A DNA stretch of 24,987 nt. Origin: Dimargaris cristalligena (lineage: Eukaryota > Kickxellomycota > Dimargaritomycetes > Dimargaritales > Dimargaritaceae). A program made the position numbers and the translations under genes. A model generated the notes under the pieces. It made no database searches and was not told the DNA's origin. It saw nothing but the letters and a program-made list of their open reading frames with translations. How positions within the stretch are numbered: the first letter of the stretch is position 1; the number at the start of each line of letters is the position of its first letter. Below are positions 1-9,413 of the stretch, piece after piece. Location of the stretch: the NCBI GenBank assembly GCA_027576995.1, contig JANBQC010000421.1:1-24987 (forward strand), given 5' to 3'.

Positions 1-364
1 ATCTTTTCATTTAGGCTTCCTCTTTTGAGTATAAATACTCCCCCTTGCTGCCACCTCTTGGAACAGCAAGTCTATCAGCACCTTTCCCTTTTATTATCTA
101 ACTTTTCAAATAAAGTTCAGTTTTCAAGGATTTGAGTTTAGCTCTTTACACCAAGGACCACTCCTTGGCTATAAGTCCCTTGAACCCCAAGATTGGTACC
201 ACAAATCATGCTGGCTAAACTGATGCCGGTGAGTCTACTACTAGTAATACCCCACCTCTCATAAATGATCATACACATATCCTTTATATTTGGTAATATT
301 TTATTATAATGATACCTTTAAACTTATTACATATAATTTCAAAAGTCAATTTTGGAGGACTCTT

Positions 365-505
365 TGGGTGGAATTTAACCTAGCTATATGGGATTCTGAT
401 GAAAACATGTATTAGAATATAGGTGAGATAATAAATTTTAACCAGTGATATTTACTGTATCTAATGGATTTTTTACTATACAGCTTAGTTGAAACTCTCT
501 CATAT
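365..505 (-). repeat. Dispersed repeat, copy A (most diverged)
   Basis: About 140 bases that align along their whole length with 735-880 and 24446-24590. Shared landmarks on the plus strand include a GGGTGRA-like start, TTTTAACCAGT, ATATTTA and CTAATGGATT. Read on the minus strand, all three copies keep a short common peptide ending in NITG, so the repeat is probably a decayed piece of an element's coding sequence. This copy has in-frame stops. Confidence 0.6.
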
Positions 506-734
506 ATACTATTAAATATCTAAGTTTATTGTATTGTATGTTGCCCAGGTTAACCACTCTTAGTCTGTCAAGAGTCCTGAGGATAGGCTTCTAATAGTAG
601 GTGGGGCTTATACTCAGCCAAGTGGGTTACTAGTGTCAAGTATAGGCATAGTACTAACTAGTAAAGGCTAAGTACAAGTATATGCAAGGGATGTGCAGTG
701 GGCACACTTACTAGTCAGTATGGGGGAGTGAGTG

Positions 735-880
735 TATATGGGTGAACTTCAACCCAACTGTATAAGATTCTACATAATATATGTATAGGATAATATATGG
801 GAGAATAACTTTTGACCAGTAATATTTACCTCATCAAATGGATTATTTATTATACAGCCTGGATGAACTTCTACCATATA
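735..880 (-). repeat. Dispersed repeat, copy B
   Basis: Closely similar to 24446-24590: the stretches GGTGAA, TTCAACCCA, TATAAG, TCTACATAATAT, GAGAATA, CCAGTAATATT and AATGGATT occur in the same order and spacing. On the minus strand this copy stays open longest and encodes VHPGCIINNPF...VNITGQK before stops appear. It is therefore probably the best preserved of the three copies in this window. Confidence 0.65.
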
Positions 881-1270
881 GAGTTTATTGGGGTAAACTA
901 AGGGGCCATAATAAGCTAAGGAATCTAACCAGTCCCAATGGGGCCCAGTTATATATATGCAGGGACCACTTCAGAGGGAGGTCCCAGGGGAAGAATGCTA
1001 CTAAGGCTATAGGGTAAGGAAATGGGCTGGCCAGATATTCACTAGTATTCAGAAGACTCTGAGGGTAACTGGAAGCATCTCCTAGATTAGTACTTGAGTG
1101 ATTAGTGTGAACTAGGCAGAGTCCAGAAGGGGAACAGTTATATGATATGGGATGATCCTATGGTACCAGGGGTGACTATGGGAAGGCTAATATGGCACTA
1201 TAAGGCCTAATATAATTGGATACTAAACCAGCCAGATTAGGGTGTGTTAGATGGTCTGACATTGTATTCT

Positions 1271-1648
1271 AAAAAATGGATATCTTCTCTTTGTGCAACT
1301 TTATTTGTTTTAATATTCCCAGAGCAATAAATATCCCTATAATTATAATAATCCAGCACTTTTCCAAGGGTGCAAAATTTATAGTTGAATTAAACCTGGA
1401 GGGGATACACCTGATGCAATGATAAAAAGTGGCACTAAACATAGTTTTTGGCCATTAATCATCAGAGAGACTTAATGTATAGCAGCGAGATTTAGTCTCG
1501 ATCTGTCGGGCGACAATTTATCCCCAGCATGCGCAGAAACCACATCTTCCGCGTACTAGTGATATAATATATGCAAGTGAAAAAACCAAAAAAGTGTTTA
1601 CAATAGTTTGACGGGCGCCAATAAGGGATTTGGACAATGGATATTATA
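1271..1648. other. Transition region, no gene seen
   Basis: The AT-rich sequence gives way here to the base composition of the gene region. I see no coding sequence. TTTATT at 1300-1305 could be a minus-strand AATAAA signal for the RNase H gene that ends at 1649, but it lies some 350 bases past the stop codon and AT-rich DNA makes such matches common. Confidence 0.4.
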
Positions 1649-3417
1649 CTAAAGGGAGACTATATGGGATCCGCGTCGATGTTTTTGAGAGCCTTTGGCC
1701 GCTAGCCGATGGGCCTTGTCATTGCCCCGATTGCCACTGTGCGCGCGTACTTTCGTGAATTTGACGGAACCTGTGTGCGACGCTAGTTCTCGGCAGATAT
1801 TCCAGACTATATCCGCATCCCCGATTCGGCGCCCGGTGGGGTGCTTCCAACCACCCACCGTCCATGTAGGATGCCACTTTGCAATGGTATCGATTGAGCT
1901 TTGACTGTCAGTGCAAATTTCCAATGGTCGAGTATGATTAGATGTTTCGAGAGCACGCAGGATGGCCGTAAGTTCAGCACGATTGCTAGTTGGTCTGCCA
2001 TTTAGAAGAGGTTCACTGACATTCCGGGGATCATTACGTCCATAATAGACACCAATGCCGCCATATGAGTTTCCGTGTCGGTTCACAGTGGCCGACCCAT
2101 CAGTGAAGACTCGCTGGCGTCTAGGGGGTCGAGCCGCCAAGTTATTAGAGGGGTAGCCCGATTGAGGGGGGGTTTGCGTAGGTTTAGGGCGACTCGCTCT
2201 AGTATGTTTGGGACGTTTAGAGCGTGATGGTACCGCAGGAGTAGGGACAGGTCCTGAATCGCTGGCAATGGCCCATTCCTCTGAATCCATGTCCAAGGTT
2301 ATTGGGGAAGTAAAGGGGTTTAATGTCGCAGGGTCAGAATAGCCATATTCTAGGCCATCAGAATAATTCGCATCCTCCAAATACATCCACTGGGGTAATG
2401 GTGAACTCGATTGCTCTGCAGGTGTTGAATCCAAATAGCCATACTCTGTGTCCGTACTATCACCATCATCCAGCTGCATAGACGGTACCGACGGGGAGGG
2501 GCATCTGCTAGATGCTACAGAGTCGGAGTTGGAGTCGGAGTCTATAAAAATTGGGTTGCCCAATGTCCAATCATTTCGATACATTACCTCCGGTGGTAAA
2601 GGAGAGCTGGAACGGCTGGAAAATGACGGATTAGAATAGGCACAGTGCAGACCCTTATACTCCCAACCTTCCCAATACGGCTTTTGGGGAGATGCAGAGC
2701 TAGAGGAATCGGAATAGACTGGGTCGGAATCGTCAGCCTCTATATCGCTGCCTCCATTCCAGTCATTCACGTAAATTACTGGTGATGCGGAAGGGCTATA
2801 GCGACTGGATGGCATTGGGTCGGAATAGCCATATTCCAAGTCATCGTCCTCGGATTCGTCTGAGGAAAGTACGATTGTCTCTGGCGAGCTAGGTGGCACC
2901 GGGTCACCGAAATTCGGCTCGGAGCAATCTGAGTCAGTATGCCTGGCCGATCCGGTGAAGGTGGGGGGTGTCAACCAAGCCTCGGCTGGATACGGCGCTG
3001 GGGACGGGGAAGACTGAACAACAACCACCTGGATCCTGGTTGGATAAGCAAATTCCGGGTGGATCGAGTCAGAAAATCCGGTTCCTAGTGGTTGGTAGCT
3101 AAGTCCATAAAGTAAAAAAATGAAATATGGGCTAAAAGTAATATTAGAGTTGGTAGGGTTCTCTCCTCTTTTCCAATCAAAAAGTGCCTGTATATATACA
3201 TACTTGGAACATAAACGTGGATAGGGGCAAAATTATCTCCCAGCCGACGAAGAAGTGGCCCACTAGCCCAATTGTTGATGTCAACGAGGGTTGACAAGTA
3301 AAAGGGGCCAGAAAATGAACGCCTAGGAAGGAAGTACTGACCATTCAGGATAACCTTCGGGATAATACTCGTTGTGAAGCGCATAGGAGTCCATTCCGAC
3401 CAAGGCCTCGAGTGCAT
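1649..3417 (-). CDS. RNase H domain protein with acidic Ser-rich repeats, 2 exons
   Basis: Predicted exons are 3417-3204 and 3084-1649 (549 aa). The 119-nt intron has a GTATGT donor and a CTAG acceptor, and its phase is consistent. The start is the only ATG that opens exon 1; the large frame alone has just a GTG near 3028. Residues about 1-110 are unrecognised. Residues about 115-350 are acidic and Ser-rich, with loose repeats around YGYSDP, SSPLP and NDW, followed by a basic patch (SKRPKHTRASRPK). The C-terminal part (about 395-535) is an RNase HI fold: FTDGS (D400), NRAEL (E442) and CTDSQ (D464), plus the substrate-side segment KVRAHSG, as in enzymes that cut RNA in RNA-DNA hybrids. The usual fourth acidic residue is His530 (GNDKAHRLA). 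No hybrid-binding domain is seen. A nuclear role is inferred from the basic patch. An origin from a retroelement RNase H cannot be excluded, but no reverse transcriptase is attached. Confidence 0.82.
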
Positions 3418-4127
3418 ATGGGGTGGGGTGGTTGGTTGGTTAACCGGGATAGAGGGAACGCGGGCGTGGAGAGGCTAGTAGATTGCGAAGAGATATAAAA
3501 CACGGTGTGCTGGGCTTGGGGGTACTCATTGGTGTTACAAATGACCAAACTATAGTCGCAAAGGCCGAAACACGGAAAAAGGCAAGGAGAGGAGATAAGA
3601 GCAGAGAAGAGGAGAGGTTAAGAAGAGACGCCAGATACTTGTTCCAGGTATTGTGGTCTGGCTTGCTGGGGTTGGGTAATCAATATTCCAACTCCCCCAT
3701 GCTACAACAACCTCCGCAGCATAATGCGAATAGGACGGGAGGGGGGGAATTATGCGCATACAAAGTATATGCGGCCAAGGGAGGGGGGATACCGCCACCA
3801 CCACCGGTGGATAATAAATTGGAGGAACCTCACACCAAGCATTGAAGCAGTCTGAGCCCTACGTAGCCCTCCATCACGTACGCTTATGAGGTGCAGTTGA
3901 TGCTCCAAAACGACCATAGAAAACCTCCCCCTCATCTGTATTTTCTGACAGACCTTCTACTAGCTGTGGTGAGGGCCGCTGTCTCCCTAACATAGGTAGA
4001 TAGGTGTTCTCCGCGAGGCCTCTCGTCTTATTCTAATATTTACCCTCCGTTCCAGGCCACTTTCATCTCCCATTCCATCTCGCCGGCTGTTCTTGCTTGG
4101 TGTCTATTTCTTTTAACCTGGCCACCC
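3418..4127. promoter_or_regulatory. Divergent promoter region, RNase H gene / dymeclin
   Basis: This is a 0.7 kb gap between two genes transcribed away from each other. On the minus strand TTTATATC lies about 80 bases upstream of the RNase H start and is a candidate TATA element, followed by a C-rich leader free of ATG. On the plus side the last 100 bases before dymeclin are pyrimidine-rich, as in many fungal leaders. A 10-bp palindrome CCACCGGTGG lies at 3801-3810. Open frames here start at non-ATG codons and show no recognisable protein. Confidence 0.45.
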
Positions 4128-6608
4128 ATGGCACCCAACGATCGGTCTTCCGCCGCTAAAGTGCGGGTCCATGTGCCGCTAGTTAGCCCAACCCCCATCC
4201 ATTCCGCTCAACAACAGGTCAATCTAGGCTCGACTCTCTTCCGGTCCCATAATGCACTTGACAATGCCCCTGGCCCAGCCGAACCCACTCTCAGCCTGCC
4301 CCAGGCGGCCGCCGGTCCGTCCCTCCGGCCCGCCCAGCGTAAATATAGTAGCAACCGCCTCCCTGTTGAGAGTGATGGGGGTCCCTTGTCCCCACCCGCC
4401 CTGGCCAACATGCCCCCCGCTACCCTAGACCAAGCCCTGGCTCCCCCCCGGCCGTGGACAGCCCCGTCCCATGAAACCCCCACGGTCCATCCTGGACGTC
4501 GGTCTCACCAGCGGGTGTCGTCTGAGTCCAAGCTGCTGGGATTTGCGGAGCTATGCGCGATTCGAGATATCGCCTCCCCCCATTCCTACCCGTTGGATAA
4601 TTTCAAATTCTGGGACACCACTATTGCCGCCGCCAAGTTCCCTGACATCACCAAAAGCGAAGACATCTTGGACATCCAGGACGGCACTTGGGAGGCCACG
4701 GAATCTCTATTAGCCAACACCAAACGAACCGGCAATTTCGGCTCCCTGGTTATCCATTTTCTCATCCACATGCGTTATCTCCATACACTAGACTACGATA
4801 CTCCAGCCCCTCTCTCCGCCCACAATGCCCTCTTTATCCTCACTCTGTTTCTCGTAAATACCCTACGACTAGCTCCCGCCAAACGGGTCGACGAGCTTAT
4901 CAATGATCAGCGCCTGCATAGCTCCCATTACACCAATTTTCTCGGCCGCCTGGCCCAGGAGCCGGACGGGGGCGTCCGACTCCAGGCTGCTGCCAAGGTC
5001 TTGGCCGACCAGCGCAGCCGGGGTGAATTGTTCCTGGAGGCCGTTATACTGGCCCTGGCCCGAATTGACATTACCCGTCACCCCCTCAACTACCCCTTCT
5101 ACTGCCTTGCCCAGCGGTGCCTCATCGAGCTCTATGCCCCCCAATTAAGCCAACCTACGCTGGACCCCACCCCCGCCGACTATTTTCTCAGCCTGACCCT
5201 CACAAAACTGGGCCACATGGCGACGGAGCTGATTCCTCGCCTGCTGGCCAACGGTATTTCACCGCCCCTCCCATGTCCGCCGGCCGCCGGCGCGGTATAT
5301 AATGCGTATTCGTACCTATTCACTTCCTCAAAGGCCCAGCAGTTGACCAACGCCCAGGCCCTGGCCCGCATTGGTATTCTTTTGGCATTGCTGCTCATGT
5401 ACCAAGCTGCCCCGTCTCTCCCCCTGACCCGGCCAACCGCTCGCGTGACGGAGAGTAATGGCGGGGGTCCGCCGTCTGGCCCGGAGCCGCCTCGTACGTT
5501 TGCCTCGGTTCTAGCCCGCGATTGGGGCACAGCAGTGGCCCCGGCCGGCCGCCAGCCCCATGGGGGCACTTCGGCCTTTCCCTACCGCACTGCCCTATCG
5601 GTGTTGTTCAAGGACCTGCAAAATGAGGTAAACGTATTGCTGCTCCATACCCTATTGATGAAGTCCCCGCCTTTTGCCAATTTCGTTCTCGCTCAGACGG
5701 ACCCCGACGCGTTCATGGTCCCTTTACTTAAAACTTTACTGCAGGGGGTGGAGGCGCCCCAACCTAACTACCCCCGCTTTTACCTGTGGCTGGGTATTCT
5801 GGCCCAACTGACCGCCGACTCGGCCTTCAACGCCGAGCTTCACCGGCAGGTCCTGGAAAACCAGCCTTGGATGGCCGACCGGTCCTTCCGCACCATCACA
5901 CTGAGTCAACTTACGGTGCTAGTGGTCATTCGGATTATCCAGGCCAATTTTGCCACGCACAAAGATGCCTTTATCCACCAGTGCAGCCTAGCCATCCTCA
6001 TCAATTTCTCGGCGCATATGGCCCACCTACCGGCTTCCTTGGTGCAGCGCCTAATGAAAATATTTGACATGGTAGCCCGGCGCTACCTCAAAATTACCGC
6101 AGTTTGGCAGGATTCCGCTAGCCCAAACCACCAACAGCTGAGTAACGCCTTACATGCGGCCGACTTCCACCTCTACCTGGACATGCTCCAGGTGTTCATA
6201 TTCGTCTTCAGCAACACTCTGCACCACCACTTGCGGCAAAACGCCCATCTCATCTACAGTCTATTGCAAAGCAAGGAGGTGTTCTCAACGTTGCAAAGCG
6301 ACCCCCAGGTGGGCGACGCGGTCAACAATATCAATTTCGTGATTGCCTATTTCCAAGCCTGCATTGGCGAGGCTAAGCTCACTAGCCCGTCGACGGAGGA
6401 GGTGCTCCAAGTGATTGAAGACAAGAGCCCCCTGTTCCGCACGGCCGAGTTGCCGCTCACCCCGTGGCGGGCAGGGTTCCGGGTGGCGGCCCCCAACCTC
6501 GAGTTTTACACACCCTATATTTGGCAGCTCATCGTCAAGCATAGCCCATTGTCCTACTCGCTCGAGGAGGCGGTGCTGGTTAATGCATTTGATAACGAAA
6601 TCGGTTAG
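4128..6608 (+). CDS. DYM: Dymeclin (Golgi-associated), single exon
   Basis: The 826-aa protein matches the dymeclin family over almost its whole length. Family landmarks are RTGNFGSL (about 200-207) and HNALFIL (about 232-238), then a long helical core with LLLHTLLMKSP, a block resembling the family's LVVIRTIQ (here LVVIRIIQANF), SNTLHHHL, and near the end FYTPYIWQLI. Dymeclin is a peripheral protein that shuttles between cytosol and Golgi and is needed for normal Golgi organisation and trafficking in animals; it has no known enzymatic activity. Residues 1-130 are a Pro- and Ala-rich, probably disordered extension absent from the animal protein (669 aa in human). The animal N-terminal MG myristoylation signal is missing, since this protein starts MAPND. 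The start ATG sits in CACCCATGG, a strong context. There are no introns, unlike most neighbours. AATAAA at 6744-6749 is a plausible poly(A) signal. Confidence 0.95.
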   Translation: MAPNDRSSAAKVRVHVPLVSPTPIHSAQQQVNLGSTLFRSHNALDNAPGPAEPTLSLPQAAAGPSLRPAQRKYSSNRLPVESDGGPLSPPALANMPPATLDQALAPPRPWTAPSHETPTVHPGRRSHQRVSSESKLLGFAELCAIRDIASPHSYPLDNFKFWDTTIAAAKFPDITKSEDILDIQDGTWEATESLLANTKRTGNFGSLVIHFLIHMRYLHTLDYDTPAPLSAHNALFILTLFLVNTLRLAPAKRVDELINDQRLHSSHYTNFLGRLAQEPDGGVRLQAAAKVLADQRSRGELFLEAVILALARIDITRHPLNYPFYCLAQRCLIELYAPQLSQPTLDPTPADYFLSLTLTKLGHMATELIPRLLANGISPPLPCPPAAGAVYNAYSYLFTSSKAQQLTNAQALARIGILLALLLMYQAAPSLPLTRPTARVTESNGGGPPSGPEPPRTFASVLARDWGTAVAPAGRQPHGGTSAFPYRTALSVLFKDLQNEVNVLLLHTLLMKSPPFANFVLAQTDPDAFMVPLLKTLLQGVEAPQPNYPRFYLWLGILAQLTADSAFNAELHRQVLENQPWMADRSFRTITLSQLTVLVVIRIIQANFATHKDAFIHQCSLAILINFSAHMAHLPASLVQRLMKIFDMVARRYLKITAVWQDSASPNHQQLSNALHAADFHLYLDMLQVFIFVFSNTLHHHLRQNAHLIYSLLQSKEVFSTLQSDPQVGDAVNNINFVIAYFQACIGEAKLTSPSTEEVLQVIEDKSPLFRTAELPLTPWRAGFRVAAPNLEFYTPYIWQLIVKHSPLSYSLEEAVLVNAFDNEIG

Positions 6609-7147
6609 TTATATATATTTGGACCTGCTATTTACTTTGCCTCTATAGTATGTGTGCATGCCTTGTCGACTACCATTACCGCCTTGGCTCCTTCGGCGCC
6701 TCCCTCCCCCCTGTATAACCTGTACAAATAATGACCCGGTATAAATAAATCAAAATGGGTTTATGATCCAGCGAGTTTTTCCATCTTTGGTTTGGTCGGA
6801 TTGCTCAGCATTATTTTAATCTAATCGTCAAGCACCCCAATAGTTGCAATGGCTCTAGTGATTGGGCCATTTGGCTGTGTGACTGCCAATTTGGGACTTG
6901 GGCAGTCCGGCATTCACACCCTTGTCCTTCACCCCCTTTTCAGTTGGGGGAACATTGCTCGCCGCCCCCACCTGGTTAGTTTATGGGGCCTCACAATGAC
7001 AGCCGCGCCTTCTCTGCCCTTGCTGTAGCTCCCATATACGCTACCTTATTCGTTTCCTCTACCTCTTGACTTTTCTATCTCTATTTTGTTTAACCTGCCC
7101 CTATCTTACCTCTTTATTCTTTATCCTTCCTCCTTGAGTATAGAGTT
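6609..7147. other. Intergenic: dymeclin 3' end and dehydratase promoter
   Basis: Holds the dymeclin 3' flank with AATAAA at 6744-6749 and, from about 7000, a pyrimidine-rich stretch leading to the next start codon. No further gene is seen. Short open frames that begin near 7086 and 7183 are out-of-frame shadows of the dehydratase exon. Confidence 0.5.
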
Positions 7148-7808
7148 ATGCTACCGCTTCGCACCACCCTCCCGATCCGCCGTTGTCTTTCCCCTCTGGC
7201 AAGGGTCTCCCGGCTTCATACTACACCAACTCTCGCCACCGTTCAACAACTCTCAAAGTCGGAACGCCTAACCCAACTGCAGCCCTTACTCGGCGCGGCC
7301 CAGCCCTGGAGTATGGTGCCCGGTCGAGACGCCATTCAAAAGACGTTCCAGTTCCAGGACTTTAACCAAGCATTTGGATTCATGACTCGCGTCGCTCTCA
7401 AGGCTGAAACTATGAACCACCACCCAGAATGGTTTAATGTAGGTTAATTTAAACAACCAACCACCGGGGATTCATTAGTGAAGGGGGAGGCTGGGGCCAT
7501 TCAATAGGTGGAAATACCCCCTCCCCCATGTAAACAACTTGCTTCCCCCTCGGTTTTGGAGGACCTGTGTCTAACTTTTCCAGACCCGACTGCTCTTGTG
7601 AATGAAAGAGTGGAGTGTACCCACTACTATTTGCCTCCGAATCCCTCTACTACTGTCTAATAACCATGTCCTGGCCATGAGGCACCACCCACTTGTTCTA
7701 CTCTAGGTGTATAATCGAGTGGATATCACCCTGTCCACGCACGACTGTCAAGGGTTATCCGTCAACGATGTTACTTTGGCAACATTCTGCGATAAACTCG
7801 TCGATTAG
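7148..7808 (+). CDS. Pterin-4a-carbinolamine dehydratase, 2 exons
   Basis: Exons are 7148-7438 and 7707-7808 (130 aa), joined by a 268-nt intron with donor GTAGGT and acceptor CTCTAG. The splice restores the family signature: HHPEWFNV continues as [12 protein letters not shown]. The enzyme dehydrates 4a-hydroxytetrahydrobiopterin in pterin recycling, and the same fold acts as the DCoH transcription cofactor in animals. Visible active-site residues are the two His of the NHHPEW motif and the His of STHD. The first 30 or so residues are rich in Arg, Leu and Thr and lack acidic residues, which suggests a mitochondrial targeting peptide (inference). Without splicing the frame stops soon after PEWFNV. 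AATAAA at 8071-8076 is the likely poly(A) signal and lies close to the 3' end of the convergent SNARE gene. Confidence 0.95.
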
Positions 7809-8120
7809 ATACCCGCTTGGGATGTACTGTCCACATTTCACTTGAAACCGCCCGCTGAATCGATTCTACTTTCCGGGGGGTGGCCAATGAATGCGGAACT
7901 CTAGATAAATGGTTGCCATATTTCCCAAGTGCATCCCGCCTACTACGGTACCTTTACTGGTGCTGATTGGATGCGTAGTATATATATACTACTGCAGGGG
8001 GAAACCTGGGTAGGGTTCGTGTCAATTCAATCCACAGAAAAATAATGTAACACTTTAATGAAAAAACACGAATAAAATATGGATGAACAGACTGGTGATA
8101 CGACGGGCGTGGTCACTATA
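7809..8120. other. Convergent 3' region, dehydratase / SNARE
   Basis: Two genes end facing each other across about 310 bases. AATAAA at 8071-8076 serves the plus strand. TTTAAT at 8054-8059 reads ATTAAA on the minus strand and could serve the SNARE gene, so the two 3' UTRs probably overlap. No other feature is seen. Confidence 0.45.
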
Positions 8121-9413
8121 TTACAAGTATTTGAGTAAGGAAATCACGATCATAAGTAGTAGAATAAGCACAAGGGTGAGATAGCATGACCGGGACTTGC
8201 GGGCTTTGCGACGAAAATCGTCGAGTTTCTTGCGAGCGAATTCCAGGTGACTTCCAGTGCGGTCCGCTACTTGGTCAGTCTCGTCCAACAGCTGGTTATG
8301 GTAATCCAGCTCGTCACCAATGGTAACACCGAGTTGGTGCTGCCGTTGAACGCTTCTACTCAGCTCTTCAATACTGCGGTCTTGTTCTGGAATAATGTAA
8401 AGGCCAAGTTGGGAGGAAAAAAGAAGGTTGGCGTGTAATATGCGAAGGGGGAATAGTAGTTAGTGGGGCTACAGGGTGATTGGATATCAAGCAAATCGTG
8501 GTCATAATCGAAATCAAAGCCAGTATGCTTATGAAGTGATTATCATGCTGATAATAGAGTAGGTGGACTCATCTAAGGGGAAAACGTACCTTCCATGGTA
8601 TGCTGCTGTAGCAGTACCAGCTGGACGTTATCCACTGTCTCATCGACGTAGCCATGGTTAACGTCAATAGCCAGTGAGGGTGGAGCGGAGTTTGACTCGA
8701 GGAGGGCTTTGCGCTGCTGGTGGACCAGGACCTCGCTGAGAAAGGGATAATGGTGGGGATGGATATAAAAGAGATTTAATAGTACATCTGGAGCGGATGA
8801 GTCCGCTATATAATGACGTTAAAATTGGGTCTAACAGCCAGCCCTGGGTCATCGTAGTAGTGCTGTGGTTGAGTCTATGGGTGAATACCATAATGAATGG
8901 TATCCGGTTGGGGACTATGCGCTTACCTAGCGGCGGTCTTGGGCTGGGCGCTGCTCGCCTGCAGCTTTTCCAACTTGCTCAGGAGGTCGAGTAAAGTGTC
9001 CTCCTGTTTCTTGAGTTCGGCAGAGGAGCTAGAGGCATACGTCAAAGTATCAGGGCGCGTTAGTTAGGGTAGAAGTGAAGACGGTCGGTAATGAAAATGC
9101 GTATTGGACTGGTGTAGACCAGTCGCTTTAGTATCCAGCACTTTGACTATCTCCGAGTAGGTGGGCCTAAAGGAGACAAGGCGGGCAGAACAACTAAAGA
9201 TGAACTTCCTTACAATTTACCGCTGTCTTCATTGTTTTTAAGCACTTGGTCCAGGCCACGGAGTTCGGTTTCAAGCTCGGTAGTATTGGAGTGGATGCGG
9301 TCTTGTTGGGTGGTGGTGTCCAATCCCAGTTTCTGTGACCGTTGCAGCTCTAGGATAAGGGCCAAGGTGTCGTCGGCCAGGGCCTGTAACCGTAAGACTA
9401 GTTTGGAGTCCAT
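8121..9413 (-). CDS. Qc-SNARE, syntaxin-8/Syn8-like, 4 exons
   Basis: Exons are 9413-9214, 9028-8927, 8735-8590 and 8386-8121 (237 aa). Donors are GTAAGG, GTAAGC and GTACGT; acceptors are CTCTAG, CTCAG and TTCCAG; all phases agree. The start is the ATG encoding MDSKL; a TTG three codons upstream is not a likely start. An N-terminal helical region (about 1-100) resembles that of syntaxin 8, followed by a linker, a SNARE motif (about 150-210) with VTIGDELDYHNQLLDE, a basic patch RRKARKSR, and a C-terminal membrane anchor of about 20 hydrophobic residues ending KYL. Length matches human STX8 (236 aa). It should work in fusion at endosomes and the vacuole, pairing with Qa, Qb and R partners. The zero-layer position, normally Gln, is His179 (codon 8298-8300). 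Bet1 or Sft1 identity is less likely because those lack the N-terminal helices. Confidence 0.9.

Larger units (their letters stand above)
1..1270. mobile_element. AT-rich degenerate retroelement-derived region
   Basis: This block is clearly richer in A and T than the gene-bearing part of the window and has no open frame of useful length. Its left end looks like the end of a long terminal repeat: a TATA-like box (about 31-37), a poly(A) signal-like AAATAAAG about 75 bases later, and then TGGTACCACAAATC at 194-207. This last could be a tRNA primer-binding site lying four bases after a CA dinucleotide at 189-190. Two diverged copies of a dispersed repeat lie inside, at about 365-505 and 735-880. 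The LTR reading is inference: the other end and target-site duplications are not visible, and I found no intact gag or pol. Confidence 0.5.

Noticed and set aside
4208..6542. Several open frames antisense to, or in other frames of, the dymeclin gene
   Set aside because: They exist because the GC-rich dymeclin codons rarely form stops in other frames. None has a recognisable family pattern.
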